Shown here: piece after piece, positions 44,718-51,939 of the stretch
Layout of the letters: every line of letters starts with the position of its first letter
How positions within the stretch are numbered: position 1 is the stretch's first letter
From: Devosia sp.
GTDB lineage: Bacteria > Pseudomonadota > Alphaproteobacteria > Rhizobiales > Devosiaceae
Assembly: GCF_028290625.1 (NCBI RefSeq)
Contig: NZ_JAQGJM010000001.1
Location: forward strand, 124,001-188,000
DNA length: 64,000 nt
Direction of reading: 5' to 3'
Translations under genes and position numbers: made by a program
The notes under the pieces: model-generated
What the model saw: the letters and a program-made list of their open reading frames with translations, nothing else
Told to the model about the DNA's origin: nothing
The model's database searches: none

Positions 44718-46108
44718 ACGCGCCAGTCAAAGCCCTCAGGGTGGTCAAGCCCGCCAAAAAGCCACAGCCCAAACCGGTTCCCACGGTCAAGCGCGCCGCC
44801 GTCATGGAATTCCAGACCGATGCCATCGCGCTCGAGGAGCGCAAGCCACCCATCACGGCGCGGATGACGCTTTACCTGGTGGCCGCGGCGATCGGTTGCG
44901 CCATCTATTGGGCCAGCGTTTCCAAGATTGACGAAATCGTCGTTGCACCCGGCCGTCTGGCGACCAGCGAGCCGACGCTGGTCATGCAGCCGCTCGAAAC
45001 CTCGATCATCCGGTCCATCATGGTGAAGCCCGGTGACGTGGTGAAGAAAGGCCAATTGCTGGCGACGCTCGACCCCACATTCAATTCGTCGGATGCGGGG
45101 CAGTTGCAATCCAAGCTCGCGGGTTTCGCGGCGCAGATCGATCGGCTGCAGGCCGAGCTTGCCGGCACCGTCTACGCGCCCCCGCCCGATGCGTCACCCG
45201 AGGCATTGATGCAGGCGCAACTGGCGGCACAGCGCCTGGCCGCATACCAGGCCAAGCTTGATGATTTCGACGCCCAGATCGCCCATGGCGAAGCGGTGCT
45301 GCAGGCGACCAAGTCCGAAGAGGCGATGCTGGGCAAACGGCTGGCGGGCCTCCAAGAGATTGATACCATGCATGCCTCGCTGGCCGACACCGGCAACGGT
45401 TCGCGCCTGACATTCTTGCAATCTCAAGACGTCAGCCTCGACATCCAGGTGTCGCTGACTCGCTTGAGCGGACAGTATGACGCCGCCGAGCAGCAGCTCG
45501 ACCAGACCAAGGCCGAGCGGCACAACTATGTCGAGGACTATCGCCGCGTGCTGCTCGAGGCCCTTGTGGACCTGCAGGACAAGCAGGCGGGCGCCAGCGA
45601 GGAATTGCGCAAGGTCAGTCTGCGCGAAGCGTTGTCCCAACTCACGGCGCCAGCCGATGCGGCGGTATTGGAAGTGGCTCAGCGCTCGGTGGCCTCGGTT
45701 GTGCAGCCCGCCGAACCCTTGATCACCCTGGTGCCCCTGAATGTGCCCCTCGAAGCCGAGGTCACCGTCGCCAGCAACGATATCGGCCATTTGAGCACCG
45801 GCGATCTTGCCCGCATCAAATTCGACGCCTTCCCGTTCCAGGAGCACGGCACCATCGAGGGCAAGGTCATTTCCATCAGTGAGAATTCTTTCGCCAAGCA
45901 GGCCGGCGACAACCCGCAGGGCGGAGCGGCGTTCTATAAGGTGCGCATTGCATTGGGGCAGGGCGCGTTGCGGCAGGTGCCGGTCTCGTTCCGGATGCTG
46001 CCCGGCATGACCGTGTCGGCCGAGATCCATGCCGGCGATCGCACCGTGATATCCTATTTCCTCTATCCGCTGATCCGCGGGCTCGACGAGAGCCTGCGCG
46101 AGCCCTAG
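44714..46108 (+). CDS. Type I secretion adaptor (HlyD family)
   Basis: The 464-residue protein has a basic, Pro/Lys-rich cytoplasmic tail, a membrane segment at about residues 53-72, APGRLATSEPTLVMQPLETSIIRSI as the lipoyl entry, a helical hairpin (about 130-310), and the C-terminal PVSFRMLPGMTVSAEIHAGDRTVISYFLYPL motif characteristic of HlyD. The start is the ATG overlapping the transporter stop; an ATG 48 bases earlier lies inside that gene. A strong hairpin follows the stop. Confidence 0.88.
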   Translation: MNAPVKALRVVKPAKKPQPKPVPTVKRAAVMEFQTDAIALEERKPPITARMTLYLVAAAIGCAIYWASVSKIDEIVVAPGRLATSEPTLVMQPLETSIIRSIMVKPGDVVKKGQLLATLDPTFNSSDAGQLQSKLAGFAAQIDRLQAELAGTVYAPPPDASPEALMQAQLAAQRLAAYQAKLDDFDAQIAHGEAVLQATKSEEAMLGKRLAGLQEIDTMHASLADTGNGSRLTFLQSQDVSLDIQVSLTRLSGQYDAAEQQLDQTKAERHNYVEDYRRVLLEALVDLQDKQAGASEELRKVSLREALSQLTAPADAAVLEVAQRSVASVVQPAEPLITLVPLNVPLEAEVTVASNDIGHLSTGDLARIKFDAFPFQEHGTIEGKVISISENSFAKQAGDNPQGGAAFYKVRIALGQGALRQVPVSFRMLPGMTVSAEIHAGDRTVISYFLYPLIRGLDESLREP

Positions 46109-46120
46109 GCCGAAAAGAGT

Positions 46121-46147
46121 GTGGCCCGGCGAGAACCGCCGGGCCAC
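46121..46147. terminator. Bidirectional hairpin between convergent genes
   Basis: GTGGCCCGGCG pairs perfectly with CGCCGGGCCAC over 11 bases around a five-base loop. It lies between the HlyD-type gene and the convergent toroid-protein gene. On the minus strand a CTCTTTTC tract follows, supporting termination in that direction. Confidence 0.6.
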
Positions 46148-46152
46148 CAATC

Positions 46153-47370
46153 TCAATATCGGCGAGGCTGATTGCGAAGCGCGTGCACCACGCCGCGCGA
46201 GCGCCAGGCATAGAGCATCCAGCCAAACTCATAGGGCCGGCATTCCCGATCGACCTTGACCGGCGGGAAGGCCATGTCCAGGCCGGGCAGGTGCCAGCCG
46301 GTGCTGAGGGCTGTGGTGACGGCGGCTACCGAACGAACCAGCTTTGGCGGCTCGGCGCGGCCAATTTTGCGCCAGATGACGCCATCTTCGGGGGACACCA
46401 TCGGCTCATCGTTTTCGGGACGTCGATCGAGCCACGCCAGGCCCTTGGCGAGGGCAGCGCGATGATCGACGCCGCCAGCCTCATACAAGTCGAGCAGCGC
46501 CATCGGGGCCATGGCATGCTGGTGCACGCTATAGACCGGATAGCCTTCGACCACGCTGCCGTCGCGCGTGTCGTAATGCCACCACCACTGACCAGCTTCT
46601 CCCTGCAGCGCAACGATCCGCGCCGCGCAAGCCTCTGCTGCACGCAATGCCACGCGATCGCCATCCATGTAGCCCAGCCGCGCCAGCGCCTGGATCGGAT
46701 AGACCTGATCGGCAAAGCAGCCCACATGGCCGCGCGCAAAGCCGGCCGCGCTCGCTGGAGTGAAATGGCGGAACAGGCCGCTGTCCGACTGGGCATGCAG
46801 CAAGAGTATCCGGCTGGCCAGCCGCTGCACCTCGGCCGTCGGGCCAAGATGCCGGGCGGCAAGTGCTGCGGTCAGTGCCCAGGCACAGGAAACCGTTTGA
46901 ATGGACTTGTCATGGCTCAGGCTGGTTTCGAGCAACCTAAACAGATCGCCCGCAAACACGCCCGCCGTTTCAGCGGCAGCCCAGGCCGCCAGCGCTATCG
47001 CGCCCGGCTCGCCAGACTTTGCCGCCCGCTGGATACAGGAAAGCGCCAGGTCAACGGCCGTCTTGCCACCCAGCACGCTGCGCTGCTCGGTTTCCGAGGT
47101 CCAGGCAAGGCCTTGTGCGACGTTGATCGTGTAGCGCAGGTTATCGCCTTCGGGGATCACCCCGGAGCCGTTCCGGCTGCCGACGCCGCGCATGGTATGG
47201 GGGAAGTGTAGATCGGGCAGGGCCATGCGCCGCAACCCATTGACAGCCAGATCGCACAGTTCTGGTAGCCGCTCGCGGGCCGAGGCGAGCTTGGGGTCCA
47301 GCGCTTCGATCCGGTCGAACCCCCTTCGGGCGATGTTGTCGTTGGAGTGTCCAATCAAATCCTGCAGCAT
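46153..47370 (-). CDS. Unknown protein, probable alpha/alpha-toroid (glycan-enzyme-like)
   Basis: This 405-residue soluble protein has no signal peptide. It is built of repeated amphipathic helix pairs, with aromatic clusters such as GQWWWHYDTRDGSVVEG, YPVYSVHQHAMAPMALLDL and RPYEFGWMLYAWRSRGV. That pattern is usual in (alpha/alpha)6-barrel proteins (glycoside hydrolases, epimerases, terpenoid-cyclase-like folds), but no catalytic motif could be matched. The ATG at 47370 is chosen because AGGAA lies just upstream. The frame stays open further upstream only as a shadow of the GT2 gene. It shares a strand with that GT2, 157 bases apart. Confidence 0.65.
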   Translation of the reverse strand: MLQDLIGHSNDNIARRGFDRIEALDPKLASARERLPELCDLAVNGLRRMALPDLHFPHTMRGVGSRNGSGVIPEGDNLRYTINVAQGLAWTSETEQRSVLGGKTAVDLALSCIQRAAKSGEPGAIALAAWAAAETAGVFAGDLFRLLETSLSHDKSIQTVSCAWALTAALAARHLGPTAEVQRLASRILLLHAQSDSGLFRHFTPASAAGFARGHVGCFADQVYPIQALARLGYMDGDRVALRAAEACAARIVALQGEAGQWWWHYDTRDGSVVEGYPVYSVHQHAMAPMALLDLYEAGGVDHRAALAKGLAWLDRRPENDEPMVSPEDGVIWRKIGRAEPPKLVRSVAAVTTALSTGWHLPGLDMAFPPVKVDRECRPYEFGWMLYAWRSRGVVHALRNQPRRY

Positions 47371-47527
47371 TCTTGGTTCCTCGCCTTGATGCCAAACTTG
47401 CAGATCGCCTGCCTGCCAACAGTTGCATGAGCCCCGAAAGGGCACACTTCGCTCATGTGATGGAGGCCCGGCAGATCGGATGAGGCGGCGAACCGAGTGA
47501 TCTAGTCCGATTGATGCAGCGGCCGGA

Positions 47528-48451
47528 TCAGCGGTTTTCCCGGTTCCACATGTCCACCATGCCGGCGGCATTGTCGTGCCAGACCAGCCCCACCATGCGG
47601 CGCGCACGGTAGAGCCGGACGCGGGTGACGCAGCCCAGCGCCAACAGGCGCTCGCGCCAGTTGGCGACGCGATCCGACTTGCAGATGCGCAGCAGCTCAA
47701 GCGGAGGCGACGCCGCCATGACCACGCTTTTGCCCAGCCAGCGCAGCTTTCCCCACTTCGCGCCGCGGATTTCGCGGAATTCATGGGCGACGTGACGATC
47801 CCAACGCCGCGCCAGTTCGGCAAAGGAACTGCATGAGGGCGTATAGACGCGAGCGTCCGGCAGGTAGGCGATGAGGTAGCCCATGGAGGTGGCGCGCTGG
47901 CCCCACTCGGTGTCCTCCATGGTGCCGATACCGCCAAACGGGCCGACCGAGCGGAATACGTCGCTGCGCACCGCCATGTTGCCGGTGGCAGCAAAGCCGT
48001 GGTGCTCGACATAATAGCGCGTGCGGTAGCTGTAGATATTCTCATAGGCCTCGACCGCGGTCAGCCGTTCCACTGCAGCGGGCCGGATGCGGATGTCGCC
48101 GCCAACGAAATCGATCTCGGGACGCTCGTCGAAGCCGCGCACGATTGCGGCCAGCCAACCCTTGGCGGCGATGCAGTCGGCGTCGATGAAAGCCAGGATC
48201 GGCGCCGCCGCCATGGCTGCGCCGAGATTGCGTGCAGGGCCCGGTCCCGGGGTGGTTTCACGCAGCAGCCGCACGCCAGGAAAGGAGGTCGGGGCAAAGT
48301 CGGGCATGTCGCGCGAACCGTTGTCGACCACGATGATCTCGAAGGGGAGGTCCTGGGTCCGCTGCGCATCGAGCGATTGCAGGCACAGCCGCAAATCGTC
48401 GGGTTCGTTCAGATGCGGGATGATGACACTCACTCTGGGCGGCTGAACCAT
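47528..48451 (-). CDS. Glycosyltransferase family 2
   Basis: The 307-residue GT-A protein has VSVIIPHLNEPDDLRLCLQSL, EIIVVDNGSRD, GPGPARNLGAAMAAAPILAFIDADC (DxD-type site) and GTMEDTEWGQRATSMGY as the ED motif. A hydrophobic stretch near the C-terminus may attach it to the membrane. The ATG at 48451 is chosen because GGGAGA lies seven bases upstream; the longer open frame upstream has no family match and would overlap the divergent oxidoreductase promoter. It is divergent from the GMC oxidoreductase gene. Confidence 0.82.
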   Translation of the reverse strand: MVQPPRVSVIIPHLNEPDDLRLCLQSLDAQRTQDLPFEIIVVDNGSRDMPDFAPTSFPGVRLLRETTPGPGPARNLGAAMAAAPILAFIDADCIAAKGWLAAIVRGFDERPEIDFVGGDIRIRPAAVERLTAVEAYENIYSYRTRYYVEHHGFAATGNMAVRSDVFRSVGPFGGIGTMEDTEWGQRATSMGYLIAYLPDARVYTPSCSSFAELARRWDRHVAHEFREIRGAKWGKLRWLGKSVVMAASPPLELLRICKSDRVANWRERLLALGCVTRVRLYRARRMVGLVWHDNAAGMVDMWNRENR

Positions 48452-48657
48452 GGCCAATTCTCCCGCGATCGGCCAGGTCACGCCGTGGCACTGGTGCAGT
48501 TTTCGCCCGCAAGAGTGCGGCTGCCGGCCGTCGTCGACAATAACCCGATCATGGTTGAGCGATAGCTCGAAGTAATGCCGTCGCCATCCCATAGTGTGCA
48601 CAACACATCCCCGTGATGTCAGCTTAGGATTTGCCGGCACTTGCCATGGGGGACCTG

Positions 48658-50253
48658 ATGGCCATCCTTGATTTGTCAGTAACTGGCCCAGACGTCAGTG
48701 AAACGGCGTCGTTTTGCGTGGTGGGAGCGGGCATTGCAGGATTGTTGCTGGCCACCAGGCTAGCTCGCCGCAAGCGCAAGGTCATCGTGCTCGAAAGCGG
48801 CAGCTTGCGGTTCGATCCGGAAATTCATGCCCTCAATGAAATCGACGATCCGGACCGGCGCTATTCGCGGGCGCTGACTGGACGCTATCGCGGCCTGGGC
48901 GGCTCGTCCTCGCGCTGGGGCGGGCGGATGATACCGATCAGCCCGGCCGATAGCAGCACTCGCCACCATATCGCTCAGCCCCAATGGCCCATCGACCAGA
49001 TTGTGCTGGACGGCTATCAGCAGGAACTGGAGGCGCTCTTTTCGGTGGGGCACGACTCCTTTGATGAGATCGATTCAATCACCCCCGGCTTATCGGGACT
49101 GCTGACCACCAACGAAGAAGACTTCAAGGCCCGCTGGGCGAAGTGCCCAACCTTCAAGCGGTGCAACATCGTCACCATGCTGGGGGATGAGCTCCGGTCG
49201 AGTCCGTACGTAACGGTCTGGCTTAACGCGACCGTCGGCGGCTTCGGCCTAAACCGGGAGGCCGGCCGGCTGATGGCACTCAAGGCGCAAAGTCTTACGG
49301 CGCGCCGGATCGAGGTAACGGCGGATCAGTTCGTCATCGCGGCGGGCACCATAGAATCCACGCGCTTGCTGCTCTTGCTTGATGAGGCCAGCGACCGGCA
49401 TGCCTTTGCGGGCACGGATGCGCTGGGACGCTACTTCCAGGACCACCTCAAGGCCGAAGTTGCGCTGGTCGATCGTCATCGGGCAGCGCTCACCAACCAT
49501 CTGCTGAGCTACCGGTTCGTCAAGGGGACGCGGCGCGACCTGCATCTGGAGCTGTCGCACGGCGCTCAGGAAAGCGAGGCCGTTTCCAGTGCGTTCGTCT
49601 ATGTTTCGATGGACCTGGCCAATAGTGGCCTGGCGGCAATCAAGAGCATTGCCCACGGGCTGCAACAGCGAAAAGTCGAGTTCAGGCAGGTCGGCTCGGC
49701 GATGAAGGATTTCAGGCTGATTGCCAAAGGCGCCTTCTGGCGGCTGGTGCACAAGCAGCTCTATGTGCCTCCCGGCATAGCCTTTCGGTTGATGACGTCA
49801 ATCGAGCAGCTTCCCAATGCGCAGAACCGCATCACCTTGTCGGACAGCAAGGACCGCCTCGGCGTACCCAAGGCCCGATTTGACTGGAAGCCGCGCGCTT
49901 CCGACGAGCGGACCTTTCGCGCCACCACACAGCACCTGAAACAGTACTGGCTGCGATCCGGCTTCGACAACCTTTGCCCGCTGGTGTGGGATCCGGCGGT
50001 AACCGATCCCTACGGCTACATTACCGACAAGGCCGAGGCGTGCGCCCATCCTTCGGGGTCGACCCGCATGGGAACCGACCCCGCAACCTCGGTCGTCGGC
50101 CCCGATCTGCGCTGCCATGCCCTGCCCAACGTCGCCGTCGCCAGTGCCGCGGTGTTTCCCACCGCCGGCAGCGCCAACCCGACCTTCACCATCATGAAGC
50201 TGGCGCTATGGCTGGCGGACTCCTATCAGCAATTGCCGTTGCAGATTTTGTAA
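48658..50253 (+). CDS. GMC-family FAD oxidoreductase
   Basis: The protein has about 531 residues. The FAD motif VVGAGIAGLLLATRLARR lies near residues 21-38, followed by VLESG, GGSSSRWGGRM and IAAGTIESTRLLLL. The C-terminal block HPSGSTRMG and NPTFTIMKLALWLAD fits the family's catalytic His region. GMC enzymes oxidise alcohol groups of sugars or other alcohols. With a GT2 and a toroid protein encoded next door, a sugar-modifying role is plausible. ATG 48658 is preceded by GGGGGA at four bases; ATG 48646 and TTG 48631 are also in frame. Confidence 0.8.
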   Translation: MAILDLSVTGPDVSETASFCVVGAGIAGLLLATRLARRKRKVIVLESGSLRFDPEIHALNEIDDPDRRYSRALTGRYRGLGGSSSRWGGRMIPISPADSSTRHHIAQPQWPIDQIVLDGYQQELEALFSVGHDSFDEIDSITPGLSGLLTTNEEDFKARWAKCPTFKRCNIVTMLGDELRSSPYVTVWLNATVGGFGLNREAGRLMALKAQSLTARRIEVTADQFVIAAGTIESTRLLLLLDEASDRHAFAGTDALGRYFQDHLKAEVALVDRHRAALTNHLLSYRFVKGTRRDLHLELSHGAQESEAVSSAFVYVSMDLANSGLAAIKSIAHGLQQRKVEFRQVGSAMKDFRLIAKGAFWRLVHKQLYVPPGIAFRLMTSIEQLPNAQNRITLSDSKDRLGVPKARFDWKPRASDERTFRATTQHLKQYWLRSGFDNLCPLVWDPAVTDPYGYITDKAEACAHPSGSTRMGTDPATSVVGPDLRCHALPNVAVASAAVFPTAGSANPTFTIMKLALWLADSYQQLPLQIL

Positions 50254-50271
50254 GCACTCGCCGGGTTTCAG

Positions 50272-50301
50272 GCGGCCTTGCAGTCTCAGCCGCAAGGCCG
50301 C
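50272..50301 (+). terminator. Hairpin after the GMC oxidoreductase gene
   Basis: GCGGCCTTGC and GCAAGGCCGC form a perfect ten-base stem with a ten-base loop, 19 bases after the stop codon. No T-run follows. Confidence 0.4.
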
Positions 50302-50424
50302 TCGCCCGGGGCAATTGGCCGGCTATAAGTACAAATAACCAGTCCTTCACGCTGTGCGGCTTAACGCTTGACGGCTTAGTGTGCGTGCCTCATGCCAATG
50401 CTGCGCAAAACGGGTCGAGGTCGC

Positions 50425-51141
50425 ATGAGCAGTCCACTTTTCTACAATCGCGTCGTGCCTCTGGATAGCGCAGCCCATCGTGACCTTCTATTGACGGGCG
50501 GCGATCGGCCGCTTGCTTTTGCCGAGGGCGCCAATCTCATTCCCGCACTGAGCGAGGAATTCGTTGCGGCGGCGGTGCATCTTCCCATTGCATTTTTGCC
50601 CGGCGCGACCCGTCCCGCTGCCGTGTTCGTTGTCGGCACCAGGCCCGGCAACAATGTCTTTATCGATGCGGCGGGGAAATGGGATGCCGGCTATTTGCCC
50701 GCCTATCTGCGCCGCTATCCGTTCATCATGGGTGATGTTCCGGAGGGCGAGCCGATCCTGTGCATCGATGAAAGCTTTGCCGGTTTGGGCCGCGATGACG
50801 GCCAACGCTTGTTCACCGAAAGCGGCGAGGCGACCGATGCGTTGAAGCAGGCGCTATCCCTGGCCGATAATTATCGCACGGCCGCGCTGCGGTCCGACCA
50901 GTTTTGCGACACGCTGCAATCCATGGGCCTGCTCCGTTCGGTCACGCTCGACGTCAAGCAGGCCGATGGCGCCTCCAATGTGGTTCATGGGCTGATGGTC
51001 CTGGACGAAGAGGCGTTCGATGCGCTGGACCAGGAAAAGCTTGCGGCACTTCATCGCGATAAGATGTTGAAGCCGATCTTTGCGCATTTATTTAGCCTCG
51101 CGGCGATTGACAAATTAGCGCCGAGGCCCACGCAAGCTTAA
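50425..51141 (+). CDS. SapC-family protein
   Basis: This 238-residue protein shows the SapC pattern throughout: FYNRVVPLDSAAHRDLLL near the start, FAEGANLIPALSEEFVAAAVHLPIAFLP, the LPAYLRRYPFIMGDV block and CIDESF..L, then LKQALSLADNY. SapC was first described with surface-layer protein secretion in Campylobacter and recurs near type I secretion loci; its function is unknown. ATG 50425 is chosen because CGAGG lies a few bases upstream and the family begins MSxxxFYxxVVPL. It is 107 bases before a signal-peptide protein gene and near the giant adhesin, so it may aid surface export. Confidence 0.85.
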   Translation: MSSPLFYNRVVPLDSAAHRDLLLTGGDRPLAFAEGANLIPALSEEFVAAAVHLPIAFLPGATRPAAVFVVGTRPGNNVFIDAAGKWDAGYLPAYLRRYPFIMGDVPEGEPILCIDESFAGLGRDDGQRLFTESGEATDALKQALSLADNYRTAALRSDQFCDTLQSMGLLRSVTLDVKQADGASNVVHGLMVLDEEAFDALDQEKLAALHRDKMLKPIFAHLFSLAAIDKLAPRPTQA

Positions 51142-51247
51142 CCTTGTTAAACAAATGTGAACGGGCGGGGTTTACCGATCGTAAATTGAATATGGACTCG
51201 GTTCCGTATCCATGGAATCAGTCCACCACTTGAATGAGGGGGCTGGT

Positions 51248-51934
51248 TTGTTTCACCGCGTATCTGTCGGGCTGCAGCGGGGCGCCTTGCGCCTTATCGG
51301 TGCGGCCCTTTTTGTCGCGAGCGCTGTTCTGCTGGCGCCCACCTACAGTATTGCCCAGGAAGCTCCGGCCGCTGCCGTTCCTGCGCCGCTCTCCGTATCG
51401 GGATTTCGCTCCGCACAATTCGGCATGGATGAAGCTGCGGTTCGAGCAGCAATCAAGACCGATTTCGCGCTCGGCGAGGATGCCATCGTTGTTGGTTCCA
51501 ACACTGTCGAGCGCACGAAGGTTCTGACCATCAAGGCGCCAGACGTGCTGCCTGAGGGCGGGATTTCGGAGGTCTCCTATGTCTTTGGCTATGCCTCCAG
51601 CAAACTGATCCAGGTCGGCATTTCGTGGAGCCCACAAATCGACCCGGCAGTCGATGCGCAACGGCTCTATGCCAATGGCGACGTGCTCGTGGCCTATTTC
51701 GCCGCCGCCGGCTACGTCCCCGAAACCGTTCGCAGCGGCATCGTGCTCAACGACGGTATTCTGCTGTTCCGGGGCGAAGATAGCGAAAAGCACGCCACGG
51801 TGCTGTTGCTGCAGGGAAGTTACGACAAGGTTGGCGACAGCCAGCCCGTGCTGACGCCGCTCAGCCTGGCTTTGCTCTATGCGGAAGACTCCACCAATCC
51901 TGACATCTTCCAGCTCAAGCCAGGGCAGTTCTAG
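51248..51934 (+). CDS. Secreted/periplasmic protein of unknown function
   Basis: The mature protein is about 190 residues behind a clear signal peptide (GALRLIGAALFVASAVLLAP, cleavage near SIAQEA). The body has a RSAQFGMDEAAVRAAI motif seen in small periplasmic proteins of unknown function and then alternating strands (ISEVSYVFGYASSKLIQVGISW). I do not recognise the family. TTG 51248 with GAGGGGG five bases upstream gives the best signal peptide; an ATG at 51212 is the alternative. It ends five bases before the giant adhesin gene, so the two are probably co-expressed and it may help the adhesin through the periplasm. Confidence 0.68.
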   Translation: MFHRVSVGLQRGALRLIGAALFVASAVLLAPTYSIAQEAPAAAVPAPLSVSGFRSAQFGMDEAAVRAAIKTDFALGEDAIVVGSNTVERTKVLTIKAPDVLPEGGISEVSYVFGYASSKLIQVGISWSPQIDPAVDAQRLYANGDVLVAYFAAAGYVPETVRSGIVLNDGILLFRGEDSEKHATVLLLQGSYDKVGDSQPVLTPLSLALLYAEDSTNPDIFQLKPGQF

Positions 51935-51939
51935 CGATC

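Noticed and set aside
47371-48045. N-terminal extension of the toroid protein to 630 residues
   Set aside because: This part is read within the GT2 gene in another frame and has no protein-like features; ATG 47370 with AGGAA is the credible start.
51124-51136. TTAA-N5-TTAA as a CtrA site
   Set aside because: The spacing is five bases, not seven, so it does not fit the consensus.
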